Below, piece by piece: positions 45,305 to 56,668 of a stretch of DNA of 64,000 nt (position 1 is the stretch's first letter; every line of letters starts with the position of its first letter). The stretch comes from Rhabditophanes sp. KR3021 (lineage: Eukaryota; Nematoda; Chromadorea; Rhabditida; Alloionematidae), in contig CAUJLY010000005.1 of the NCBI GenBank assembly GCA_963281155.1, positions 1,302,001 to 1,366,000 on the forward strand. The letters run 5' to 3'. Position numbers and translations under genes: made by a program. Below the pieces are notes generated by a model. It saw only the letters and a list, made by a program, of their open reading frames with translations, did not search any database and was not told where the DNA came from.

Positions 45305-46901
45305 CTAAGCAATTATACTAGATGTTGCCTAATTTTTTATCCACTCTATGCTATTGCGTCTCATTATTTGGTAACATCACTATATTTTTTAGATGTATTT
45401 CCAATTTAAATAATAATTTTTAGACCCTTTTTAAAGACCAAAAACAGCAGTCCACTCATCCCAATTAGATATCACTTATATCCTTACTTTCAGGACAAAA
45501 AAGATACATATGTACATACAAAAATTCTTCAAAACTGAGGACTGGTGGAGGACATATATACGTTTAATGATGTGATGGCTTAAAAAATTAAATAGATGGT
45601 GATAATAATGGATGGACTAATACAAAACAGCCAAATTAAACACAATTCTCTTCTCTTGTTAATGAAATGCTATTTGCTGTGTCCTTACCACTTGAAACTT
45701 TTATCCTTTAAACCGTATATTCGCATCTTTCGAACATTTTACATTTATTTACTAAATGGATCCGTTCTTATCCTAATCTCCATTAAGCTAACTGTAATCT
45801 AAGCTGATTAACTACATTTTTTGTTAGAAAACAATTTTATACATATCATCCACAAATGGTTGTATATTTGTAGGAAACAATACCTATTTACATACGTAAA
45901 TTGAATTACTCGCAGTTTACAACGACCAATATATCTTTTTTGGTTACTCAAACTAACATATTATTCACCATACATCAATTAATTTTTAATCATTCCTTCA
46001 AAAAATATAAACAAAATTTATGCAATAATTTATACAGTAAATTGCCATGTAGCATTTAGTTCACTCCACAAACATGTCCTTTTTGAAAATAGACATTCGG
46101 CGGTCCTTCCAAATTATAAATTCTCCTCTTTCTTAACAGAATTAATAAAGAAACAAAGTAATTAAATTAATTAAGTAAATAATAAAATTAACCATAAAAT
46201 AAACTGAAATCGAGACTAATTAAGTCATCATTTTTATTATACCAACAACATAAGTACTTTGTATATATATTTTGCAATAATTAGTCTTGATTATTTCCGT
46301 TATCTCTCTAGTTATCCAGTATCACTTAACTTTTGTGAGACTCATTAAATAATTATGTATGTAAAAAATATTTTGAACTACCTTTTTATATCCAAGTATG
46401 TATACCTTCAAGGGGGAGCTTACAATTATTTGTTTTTACGGATAAATAATTCACAAACACAGATTCCTTTTTGTCTTTATTTTTATTATTTATGAAACTA
46501 AAAAATGACAAGATAAAAAATTCTTTCACTTGACATCACCGGGATGACGTAATAATTGCGGAGAAGTTAAATAAGTATTACCCAACTAATTTATTTGAAG
46601 GTAATAACCCTTCATAATCAGTACTATATTTTGGCAAATTTAATAATCACACCACTCTTTTTCATTCACTCCAACAACAACAATAATAAATTAACCCAAA
46701 ATGGCATCTTTCAAGTTTTGTTTTGCTTCTATAAATCTTTGCTTTTTTTGTTATTTTTGATATAGACGAAAATATTCGAATTTCGGTGATGGCTTCATCT
46801 TTATATTTTCAGCATTTTGCCACCCACACCGTTAATATCCTTACGACCATAATCTTTTCCAAAAGTTCAGCATAATAAAACCATCTTTCCTTTCCAGAAA
46901 C
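45305..46901. other. Spacer upstream of the GPCR
   Basis: No supported gene. A TGACGTAA (CRE-like) word is at 46554-46561. An ATG in good context at 46700 opens only 19 codons, and the missing N-terminal exon of the GPCR may lie around here. Confidence 0.4.
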
Positions 46902-48125
46902 ATGATGTTTTTATTTTTCTCAATGTTTCCGATGCTAACTTTATACGCAATCGTCTTTTTAATAGGATTTCTTGGCAATTTATGGGTAATTATTTCTTTG
47001 TCACGAATATTGTACAGGACCTGGTCACCAGCAAATTCAGTCTTCCAGCACATTGCTTTGTATATATTGTCGCTGTCTATAGTGGATTTGTTGGTGTTGT
47101 CGATGGTTCCATTGTTGATTGGATACTTTGCTAATAATTCATGGCCTTTTGGGTATATTGCTTGCAAGATTTTTTGGACTGTGGAGAATGTTAACAAGAT
47201 ATTGTCGGTAGCAATTTTGACGGTTATGTCCTTTGAGAGGCTGTTGGCTGTGGCTAGGCCAATTAATAATATTAATTGCAGAAGATTTAATTTTACTACT
47301 GTCATCACAACTTTAATTATTATTGCCTTCCTTCTAAATTCTCCGATAATTTATTATGCCGAAACCAGAGACTACCAGGAACTTGGTGAGAATGGTTCCA
47401 TCTTTGATACCAAAACAATCTGCGTGTCCGAACTTCCAGATACAATTATGCCCTACTTTATTATTGCGTGCTTCTTTATGGGATATATCCTTCCGGCCAT
47501 TTGTATTGCGTTTTGCTATATCTTTTTGATTAGGTATATCAGAAGAAGGCCGAGAAATGGTAAGTAGAAGAAGTTCGAAAAAGTTAGTAATTATTGTTTA
47601 AGGCAAAATTAAATTTGTTTCTTCTTATGCAAAGAAAGTGACTAGATCGATTTTGAAAGTAATTTGCTTTCACTTCTTTTGTTGGAGTCCTGTAAGTTTC
47701 CTATCAAAATAACTTAACGAACTTTTACATTTGGTTCAAGAAGCACCACTTGTTTTAAATAATAATTTTGTCATCTCTAACTTGTCTATTATTTTCAGTT
47801 TTGGATCATGGTCTTAATACCATTCTTGCGAATCGTTGGAATCGTAGGAGAATTCGATGCAATGTATATAACAATCTTCAAATGGGTAACTTCATTTCTC
47901 CCTTACATTAACTCAATGGGTAACTGGTACTTCTACGCTGCTATGAATCGAGAAATGCGTGAGTCAGCATCAACTATCTTTAGACGTTCAGACTTACCTA
48001 CTCTAAACATTCTCATAAATAGAGGTAGGGCAAAACGTTTATTGAAATCTAAGAACCAAAAACAACTACCCTGTACAGATGTAATTCTAGAAGACAGAAA
48101 CTCAATAGCAATCAGAACAAACTAA
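46902..48125 (+). CDS. Rhodopsin-family GPCR, neuropeptide-receptor-like (N-terminus incomplete)
   Basis: Three exons as read: 46902-47559, 47603-47691, 47799-48125; 357 aa. TM1 carries GFLGNLWVI (the GN motif), TM2 [13 protein letters not shown] (LxxxD), TM3 after Cys in [15 protein letters not shown], intracellular end [12 protein letters not shown] in place of DRYxxxxxP, TM6 [18 protein letters not shown] (FxxCWxP), and TM7 [16 protein letters not shown], where NPxxY has become NSMGNWYFY. It resembles somatostatin/opioid/allatostatin-type nematode npr receptors; the ligand is unknown. The chain begins almost at TM1, so an extracellular N-terminal exon is probably missing; a TTTCCAG acceptor ends 4 bp above the ATG. 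AATAAA at 48197-48202. It converges on the coiled-coil gene. Confidence 0.8.
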
Positions 48126-48335
48126 ACAAATATTTAATGAATTGTAGTAATACCACATATACATCTTAATAATTGTACATAAACCGCTATAAAAACAATA
48201 AATATGTTTAAAATTGCCTTACTTGTTGTTGTTTAATTTTAAACAGATAAAAATGAGGTTGTTGTGATATTTTTATTTCATAACACACAACAAAGTAATA
48301 ATTAAAAGTCGGGTGAATATAAATGGGTTTGTGTA

Positions 48336-49488
48336 TCAACCTCTGAAGGAAACATTCTTGTAGCCAATTACTTTGTGTTGCTTTTCTTTGAATTGAGTAG
48401 TTCGAGAGTCGACAGTTGATTGGTGAACTTCCATGCAAGCTTTCTTTTCTTCCATCTTTTCTTCGGCTGCTTCGAGAAGTTTGAGGTGGGATTGAAGGTC
48501 GGAGATCAATTTGGAGGGGCCACAAACATTCAACGATGCGTTTTTTGTTTTCCCAGTCTCAACACTCTCTAACTTTGATTTCTCTTTTTTAGCCTGACCA
48601 TCAGCACTTTCATTAACTTCTAATTTTGATTCAACTGAAGCACTGCAATCATTAGAAATGCTTAACCCTGAATCTTCTTCTACCATGCTACCATCAGTCT
48701 CCATCAGTGCTTCAGCATTTTGACTTTTTAAGGAAGGCTTTTCTAAGGAATCAGGATGCATCGGTATTAAAGCGTTAATATCATTACCATTTGCAACATT
48801 TTCAGTCTCCATCATCGTATCTTCCTCATTCTGTGTCCCACTAGAACGATTAATGTCAATTGATGTTCCAGTTATCTGTGCATCACTCCTTTTCTCCTCC
48901 AACAACTTCAGAATCATCTCATCCTCAACAAGCTCTTTCTCAAAATTGAGACTCCTTCTGATATAATTGAGCGTCAGGTTTTCTCCAATACCATCCATCA
49001 ACGTCCTCCTCACCATTTCATGCTTCTTAAGCGTCTCATAACCCTCACCAATCTGCTTAGCTAAATTCGTTTTCTTCAGAGCCACTTCCATGTCATGTCT
49101 ATCTTGATTTACTTTGCGCGCAGAGATCCTGTAGTCTGATATGGCTTTGACATTTTCTAGAATTGAGATAGCCTTTGAAGGATTGCCAGACTGGCGGTTG
49201 TTTATTGAGGTAAATAACTGCTCTCGAATCTTCTTTACCAATTCGATCGCTTTTGAGCATTCATTAGACTTTTCCTGCAATAGCTCATCTTCTTTTTCCA
49301 GCGACTCTTTCGCGCATTCTTCCTCCATTTCTTCTGCCATCTCATCATCTTTTTCGGCAGGCAGTTGAGTAGGCTAAAATAAAGAAATCAATTAAAATAT
49401 TTTGGTTTTTGTAACTTACTGAGACGATTTCCCCTAATTCAAGGCCGTTCTGAACTTGTGTCGATCCATCAATATCATTGCCATCCAT
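48336..49488 (-). CDS. Acidic coiled-coil protein, unknown family
   Basis: Two exons, 49488-49420 and 49373-48336, 368 aa. MDGNDIDGSTQVQNGLELGE leads into Glu/Lys-rich helices (EEMEEECAKESLEKEDELLQ; AIELVKKIREQLFTSINNRQ) that should form coiled coils over about residues 35-170. An acidic, Ser/Asn-rich middle follows, then another helical segment (LISDLQSHLKLLEAAEEKME). No signal peptide, membrane span or enzyme motif. I do not recognise it; a structural or scaffold role is a guess. The gene is divergent from the possible small gene at 49768. Confidence 0.7.
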
Positions 49489-49767
49489 TACAACCAGATA
49501 AGCCGTCCAATTTAGTAGCTAAAACTACAAATGAGCCAAACAAGAGCTAAAAATTTCGAATGCCTGTTACTCCCACAACGAAAAAAAGTGAACTTCTCTC
49601 CAAGCAGAGGCTTTCATGATCCAATGGTGACGTAGCAAAATCACCTTTTACGACAACCATAAACAAGACCTTTAATTTATTATTCTCCTGGGGGAAAGAA
49701 AACATCCGATAACAATTCTAAGTGTCATCGGGTGGAAAAGATTTCTAAAAACAAATGCTTAGTCTAA

Positions 49768-50068
49768 ATGGATACAACAAAGATGAGGTGGGAAATCAAA
49801 AAAGTAAGTCTCATAAATGTTCTTCTATTTCAAAATAATGATTAATTTGTAGATTCCGAGCAATTGCCTAATGACCTACTCAAAAACGGTGGCGGGTACA
49901 GACATTTTACAATCGAAATGTAAGTTCAAATTATTAAAAACAAGAACATTTAGGTTCACAATTTGTTTAAAAAAATTACGCTTAAGTGTACGATATATTA
50001 AAAAGATGGACATTAAGCAAAAATTTATTAGAAAGAACGAGTTAAGTAAAAATTTATTAAAAAGATGA
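49768..50068 (+). CDS. Possible small basic protein
   Basis: Putative exons 49768-49803 (MDTTKMRWEIKK) and 49853-50068 joined in phase 0 by a 49-bp intron with good GTAAGT and TTTGTAG ends; 83 aa. The second exon is Lys/Leu/Arg-rich (LKKLRLSVRYIKKMDIKQKF). No family recognised. The frame could be chance in AT-rich DNA. It ends 65 bp before the DEG/ENaC stop on the other strand. Confidence 0.3.
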
Positions 50069-50132
50069 AGAAAGATGAAGAAAGATCATTCGCACACACA
50101 TTAAATATTGGTATATATTTATTCAAAGCAAG

Positions 50133-52140
50133 TTAGCTTTTGCCTAGATTTCCGATTTCAATTGAAGTTCCGTTTTTTCCTCCGGCAACTTCTCTAGCTT
50201 CGTTTCGCTTGATCTGACTTTGTCTTTCTTCAGCAGCAACTCTGCTTCGCTTCTTGAGTATCTTAGCGTGGAAGTATTTGTAAAGAAATGTGGACCCCTC
50301 AATAAGTGAAAGAATAGAGAGACCAAGCCAGATACCAATAGAACCTCCCAAACCAGCGATAAATGTAGCCAAAGTCCACACCCAGTCCTGTTCCAGCGTC
50401 AGAAACTCGAAACTACCCCAGTTTAAATTAACCAATGTCAAATCTCCTCTAACCATCTTTCCCTTTGAAGCATGGTCAACTTCATATCTAATTTGATCAC
50501 ATTCTCTATAGCAATTCTTTGAACACTCAGCATCACTGAAGTTACCTCTTTGCACATCAACTTCGCACTTAGAATAATCACAAACTGGGAATGTAGCTAA
50601 ATCTTCCTCTTTGACCAAATAACTCAAAGTGGCAGCCGTACAATTACAAGCTTTCTTGATCATCTCCATTCTACACCTTGATCTACAATTAAATTCATTA
50701 TCTTCCCCTGCTTCGACATCTCTACAAGCTGTTCCTTCATCATCATTTTCAAGCATCTTGTATCTGGCTCTGATTTCAACTGTGACTTCATGTCTTTGTC
50801 CATGGCAAAGTTCATCGATAAAACCGTCTTTTACTCTACCTTTGCCTTCCATGAATCTAGACAATGAGGATGGACGTCCATGGAAATCAACAGACATACA
50901 TTCCAAGTCTTTTCCTTCCAAGTTATCTGCATTATGCGACAACATCATTGTGAAGAAATTTCCTTGGTCAGCGATTAATTTGTAATTTTCTTCATCATAC
51001 CACGGTTGGAAACAAAATTGCATCATTGAAATCCACGAGGTCTTTAGTTTGGTCTTGATAACCAAGTTTTCATCATAACTAGTTCTTTGGAATCTCTGTA
51101 GCGAACGTCTAATCACTTCAGTTCCAACTTTTTGCGTAAATTCTTCAAAAGTAACTTTCCTTTCATGAATAGCATCCAACCATTTTTTGATAATCTCTCT
51201 CTTTTTCTTCAATCTAGGTTGAATTCTGAAAACATTAATAGATCTCATAGAGCCATGAGCAGTCGTCTCTCTTTCCATCGAACTCAAAGTAGCAATAATT
51301 TCATAAGCTTCCATTATGGATTTGTCCTCCCATTGTTTTTCCAAAAAACTCTTCTTATCCGTCATATTAGCCAAATCATCTTTAATAACCTGGTCCCAAA
51401 TTTCGTTTGTATCATTCTTACTTATCTTAAAATGTGACCAAGCCTGATCTCTCGACAAACAAAAAGTTATATTTGGAAGTTGCATTGTCTCATTAAACAT
51501 AATATTCATGTCAGCTTTTTTTGGATTCTCTGAATACTCAACGCACAAGTCATACACATCTTTGATTGTAAGAGCGGCAAGGAAAGCTATAATGAACCAG
51601 AAGCAATATTTGCGAAATGATTTGTTGAAACAGGAGCCTTTGAGGGAATCTGTTTCTGCTTTAGTTTCATCTATATGGTAGTGAGGTTTCATGTTAGTGT
51701 ATTGAATTAGAACCTTAAGCAATAAATTTTAGTTAATAAAATAGTATAGTTACCTTTTCCTTAACCAAAAACGTAAAATTCTTTCTGTTAAATTGAATCA
51801 CCAAACCTTCTTCAACTGATGGTTTCCTTAGCTTGGTAATTACTTTTATGGTCTCGACCTTGTCAACTTCTTGCTGCCCATTTTCAGTATCACCATTACC
51901 TTTCACCTGACTCTCATAATCGAAATATTTGGTTAAAGTAACGCAATTAGCTTCAAAATAAATGACATAATCATTAAAACCTGATTGATAAAGTAAAGTT
52001 GTTGTGGAAGTATGTAAGATTGATGATGTGGGTGCGGTGAAGGCAAAATAAATTAATGTAAATTGGTAGTGTAGAAGGAGTGTGGGCAACAGCAGGAAAC
52101 TTTTATTTGGTAAAGGTTGGGGCGAGGAGATGGCATTCAT
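50133..52140 (-). CDS. DEG/ENaC-family sodium channel subunit
   Basis: Two exons, 52140-51754 and 51713-50133, 655 aa. TM1 is YCFWFIIAFLAALTIKDVYD (~residue 165-185). The long extracellular part has the Cys-rich pattern (ACRDVEAGEDNEFNCRSRCR; CNCTAA; CDYSKCEVDV; CSKNCYRECDQIRYEV). TM2 is the family hallmark AGLGGSIGIWLGLSILSLIE (GxS selectivity region), then a basic cytosolic tail. Subunits trimerise into amiloride-type channels gated by touch, acid or peptides. The first exon joins KEK to VLIQYTNMKPHY in phase 0; its part after FNDYVIYFEANC looks coding, but the first ~45 residues (Pro/Leu/Thr-rich) are uncertain, and the protein may really begin later. Odd: TTAHG, usually just before TM1, sits well after it. 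Confidence 0.85.
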
Positions 52141-52491
52141 CAAATAGGTAGATATTTTTTAAGTAAATTAGTCGATGGTGTAGATAGAGAGTAGTTTCAC
52201 GTTTCGTTGCATATAAAGTTCCACTTCGATTGATGCTTGACAAATATATTAGTTTGTTGGTTGATGAAGGGGAAATGATTTTTTGATGTAATTTTGTTTT
52301 CTGACTTTTTGTTTTGTTTTTGACATGGAATGATCTCATGGCATTGTTATTTGATATCAGGGGAAGATTAAAGGCAAATAAATATATTTGAGAAAAAGAT
52401 TTATTATTATTTGAGGGCGGCACAATAAACAAATATTTAATAACTGCATAATATCTATTTAAATTGACAAGTGATGGACCATTTGTTTCAG
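52141..52491. other. Divergent spacer between DEG/ENaC and Vps54
   Basis: 350 bp. Should hold the first exon or trans-splice leader region of Vps54, but no ATG followed by an in-phase donor is convincing. A TTTGTTTCAG acceptor ends at 52491. A minus-strand frame of 133 codons (52103-52504) is Ser/Asn/Lys-rich and not supported. Confidence 0.45.
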
Positions 52492-55180
52492 GTGTCGGGT
52501 TCAAAATTTATCCTCTGTAATAGCTGATCCAAAGCGAGGTCGCAACGAAAACAATGTAACATTCACTAGACATTGGGGAGATACATTCGTGCCAGCCAAG
52601 ACGATTCAGGCAGATACAGTTATCAAAAGACCATCCCAGGTAGAATTCACGGCATACAATCAAAGTACGGGCAAGAAATATCGTAAATATGCTAAGCATA
52701 AATTTCAATTGGACAAGCAGAAGCAAAAGATTGAAGAACATCATGGCACCTTGAATACAGATGAGATTCCAGACATTTTTTTGGACCCTCACTTTTCAAT
52801 CACCAATCCAGTCACATTTACGTCCATCTTCCTGATACCGACAATGGATGAAAGCGACATCTTTGCTCTGAATGTTGATCGAAGCTCGTTAAACTTTACA
52901 GGAACTCAATCGAACTACTCACTATCTCGTAAAGATAGTTCAAGTTCAATAGCTTCAAAAAAGTCCTGTTTTGAGTATTTGGATAGTTCCGATTTATTTG
53001 GCGGGCGTTCGTTCCGCTCACATGCTTTCCTCAACACGAAGCTTGAGTATCACCATGATCTAGTAGGTGCTCTTCTAAATGGACAACTAGAAAGCAAAAG
53101 TCAAGCCTTTTGGGGGACGGTAAATTCGATAAATTCCGTTCATTCAGAATTAACGGAAGGGAAAAAACAAGTGAGTGTAGTTAGAACGAACCTAGACCGA
53201 ATCAAGAGGAATGTGTATGACAAAAGCGTCAAAATAATTGATCTCCAGCAAGCAAAAACAAACAAAGAAAAGCTGCTGAAGAAACTGAACAACATTGCCT
53301 GCCTGAAAGATGCTCAATTGACGGTTCAATTGCTTCTAAACCAAAATGACTACGCGAATGCTCTTGATTGCATCGAAATGTCACAAGATGTCCTTTCTAA
53401 TGATTTGAAAGGAGTTGTTTGTTTTAGACATTTGGGTGTTCAGTTGGGTGAACTTGAGAAGGCGATTGCGAAGATGCTCCAGGAGGAGTTTGTTTATTTG
53501 ATTCAAAAGGAATTTGGGCAAAGTGGTGAAGTTGAAGTGACTTATCGAGAGGGACAGTTGCATCCGGTGGTTGTTGGGCTTTTGAGGGTTAGACTTTACA
53601 GATTTATTCATCTGCTAAAGGAAGAGATTATGGAGGCGATCAAAAACTTGATTAGGCAGATTGTGAAGAATCATGTGGTGATGTGTGGAAAGGATATGAC
53701 TGATTTAGATCCTTCCTCCACGCACAATTTGACTCAACAGATGAAGAAGATGGATTTTATCCAGTGGTTTGAGACTTTGAGGGATTTGTTTGCAGCTTTG
53801 GTGCTGTTTTGCAAGAAGATTCAGTCTATCCAGGAGTTGATTTTAGAGAATGTTGAGCGGGTAAGAGGCATGAGGTTGAAAGATAAGGAAGCTTATGGGA
53901 ACTCCAAAAACTCAAATACACAATCCGAGAAATCAGAACTTGAAAGCGGGAGTTATGAATCAATATCGTCAAAAATTTCGATGCCAGTAAAAGACCTCAA
54001 CGAATTCAAGATGTCAGCAACGCTCCTGATCGAATACTGCGTCCTATCCTGTCAAGAACGAGTCGTTAAACTATTAGACGGAAAGACAAAAAACTCTTTC
54101 ATTGAACAGTGCACATCCGTCCAATTTTCGATGCTTTGTAACTTAATTAGTGAATTTGCTGATGATTGTTGGGGTTTGATCAAAAATTGCAATAACAACT
54201 CTGTCTCAAGTATTAGTTCTTGGTCGTTGACACAATGCATCCATATGCAAAGGGCAAGGTTTATTGCGCATTTTCATGAAACAAGGAGCAAGAGATTGGA
54301 CGATCTGTTGACTAGTGAAAAGTGGTTGCCGATTAAAGTACCTGCTGCCTATCAGATGTTCATGGATTCATCGATGGCTGAAGGAAAGTTGAGGTTAACG
54401 GAGGAGATGTTGAATTGTGAAGACAAAGCTGAGCAAAGTTTTTTGTTGGTTGATAATGATAAGTATTCGGTGAATGGAGCTGCGCTAGGACTTTTGACGA
54501 TGTTGGCTGAGTACGTTACGACGCTAGAAATGTTCCCTGATACGGCTCCGGAAATGTTGATGAATGTAATTCAGATTTTGCGAGTTTTTAATTCGAAAAC
54601 TTGCCAACTTTTGCTTGGTGCTGGTGCTCTGACTGTTTCTAGTCTCAAAACAATATCAGTAAAAAATTTGGCTTTAGCTATTAGATGTTTGCAGCTTGTG
54701 ATTAAAGTTATTCCGATGGTAGAAAAAGAGTTCCAGACTCATCTTCAAGAGACTAATAAAAACCAGTTGAGATACTTTACTCAAGGAATCAAAGACTTCG
54801 ACGATCACATCAACGAAATAACCTCCAAAATCATGACTGTAGTAGAATACAACATGCTAACATCTTTCCAAGCGTGGAAAGTCAAACCCAAATTACCTTC
54901 AATGGAGATTCAAAATGTGTCACGTCAACTAAACAAACTGCACATGGCTGTAACTGAAATAATGCCAAATAGCATTATCGAAAAAATATTCAAACATGTA
55001 CACGCCAGTTTCCTCAACTGCTTCAAACAGATGCTTCTAAAGTATGAAATAGGGACAGATGATCCACTTAATTACGGGTTAGCTGAACAGGAGTTTGATT
55101 TCTACATGCTGAGTATCAAGGCTTTTCCTTATTCGCAGGATATACCAAAGCAAACTATTGGAGAGCTGTTGAAATCGTAG
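52492..55180 (+). CDS. vps-54: Vps54, GARP tethering complex subunit (5' exon missing)
   Basis: One exon of 896 codons read from the acceptor at 52491; the first sense codons give CRVQNLSSVIADPKRG and VTFTRHWGDTFVPAKTIQAD. No in-frame ATG occurs for the first ~120 residues, so the start lies in an unseen upstream exon. The N-terminal vesicle-tethering part has QLTVQLLLNQNDYANALDCI and FRHLGVQLGELEKAIAKM. The C-terminal Vps54 domain contains FNSKTCQLLLGAGALTVSSL, KTISVKNLALAIRCLQLV and YFTQGIKDFDDHINEITSKI, all close to human VPS54. GARP tethers endosome-derived vesicles to the trans-Golgi. The exon is remarkably long for this genome. AATAAA at 55253-55258. Confidence 0.92.
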
Positions 55181-55502
55181 ATATTTAATGTAAACTCCTC
55201 ACTTATATATATTGTAACACTAATTTTATATGCCGACATAATTAGACTTCTAAATAAAGTATTTAATTTTATTGTTTAAGGATGTAACATTATAATTAAT
55301 ACAAGAAACGCAAACTATCCATGGCCTGTTGAAGGGCTCAAGAATAAATTAGCAGTGAGGGAAGAGTGCCAGCGTAACTTTTGAATATCAGAAGATAGTG
55401 ACAAATCAAAATAACTACAAAGTTTGAATAACAAAAATAAAAGTAAATAGACAGTTCATTCTTTATTGTTAAAATAAATGCTTTACAAGCAACGTAAATT
55501 AA
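55181..55502. other. Spacer after Vps54
   Basis: AATAAA of Vps54 at 55253-55258; otherwise nothing recognised. The extended reading of the micro-gene to the right would end at about 55510. Confidence 0.45.
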
Positions 55503-55509
55503 ATTTGTA

Positions 55510-55675
55510 AATATACATACTATTGATATTTATTAATGAGCACGTATGCTAAGTAAGCCAACCCAATGGTTATCACGGCACTCCTTTGACTCCAGCAGTT
55601 GCATCAAAACCATAAGTAGACTCAGCTCCTCCAGATTGCAGATTGTTGGGTAGGTTCGCCATGTCGGGATATAGC
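55510..55675 (-). pseudogene. Micro-gene for a tail-anchored-like peptide, frame interrupted
   Basis: A TTTCAG acceptor lies just above CTATATCCCGACATGG. From that ATG the frame reads MANLPNNLQSGGAESTYGFD then ATAGVKGVP and stops (29 aa, TGA at 55575-55573). One base back (-1 frame) the DNA continues without a break as VITIGLAYLAYVLINKYQ and a stop, a good membrane helix with a charged end. Joined, it would be ~47 aa, soluble head plus C-terminal anchor. So either a one-base loss made a pseudogene, the assembly has an indel, or a -1 frameshift is used. No family recognised. Confidence 0.4.
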
Positions 55676-55744
55676 TGAAAGCTCCCCCTCCCAAAGTGAA
55701 TCCAGATAAACAAGTAAAATAAATAGACTTTTATTTTAAACAAG

Positions 55745-56128
55745 TAAATTAAGACTGATTTTGGTAACAAAATCAAATTATCCAAACCATACAATTATAT
55801 AAGAGGTACTACAAGCTTTGCACATTTAAGAACAGTAGATAATGTTGAATGTAAAACAAACAAAGAAGCATGCCAGAAATTAAATTTACTTGCAACTGAT
55901 AAAGAATGGGATCTACAAATGGCTGAAGCTTCTCTTTATTCTATACCAAATTCGTTAACATTTGCTTTAATTCTTATGTATGGAACGCCATTAAATGCAG
56001 AAAAATTATGGAATAAATATAAGAAAAGTATGGCTGAAGATTATTACTTTGAATCAAATAATCAAGAATATGCTATATTCAAGGCTTATGAAAGTATTAA
56101 AAACATTTTGGAAGCACAAGATTATTAA
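55745..56128 (+). mobile_element. Helitron helicase (Rep/Pif1-like) gene fragment
   Basis: The plus strand reads NYIRGTTSFAHLRTVDN, KTNKEACQKLNLLATDKEWD, LQMAEASLYSIPNSLTFAL, LMYGTPLNAEKLWNKYKKSM AEDY-like text. These are the conserved RGxTSFxxLRT, DxxWxxxxxEA and LWxxYKxxMxED blocks located just before the helicase motor in Helitron transposase proteins. The stretch from about 55745 to the stop at 56128 is open, but no Rep nuclease or ATPase motifs remain on either side, so it is a dead piece. Helitrons move by rolling-circle replication. It abuts the micro-gene on the other strand. Confidence 0.75.
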
Positions 56129-56668
56129 ATATCTAAATATATTAAAATTTCACCAAAATTTTTGAATACCGTTTCTCAAGAAATAAATTATAATAAACAA
56201 AGGCAAAATAAATCTACGATCTTTATCATTTGTTTGTTTAATTTATACATTTAGTTATGATGTTGTATATGCTTACTTTAAAATATATTATATAGGCACT
56301 ACCATTACACATAGTTGATCAACATCTTTACAAGCAATGTAGTACTGTTTTATATGACTTTCAAATGTCATAAAGTTTCTTTAACTATATGTATGTAATA
56401 TTATTTTTGATGCAATTTACACACAATAATTTATTTTATAGTATCAAATAGACTTTTTCTGGCCGTAAATGATTTTTTTGAAATAATAAAATAATATCGC
56501 TTCTTATAATTATTTACATCGTTACTAAGATCAATGGTACGCCATATATTTTAAAAACATATTATTTAAAGATATTTATTTGAAATATGCTTATTTGAAT
56601 TTTTTGAAATAAATAAATGTTTATCATTGAAATAATGTCGATCTTTATTGTAAATAATTAAAAATCTG
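56129..56668. other. Spacer between Helitron relic and chemoreceptor
   Basis: AT-rich 540 bp, no gene. Might contain further unrecognisable Helitron remains. Confidence 0.4.

Noticed and set aside
46841..47308. 155-codon minus-strand frame with a signal-peptide-like start
   Set aside because: Fully antisense to the GPCR membrane segments; hydrophobic codons read backwards commonly give such starts.
52103..52504. 133-codon minus-strand frame next to the DEG/ENaC gene
   Set aside because: Low-complexity Ser/Asn/Lys, overlaps the Vps54 acceptor region, no motif and no in-phase join to the channel.
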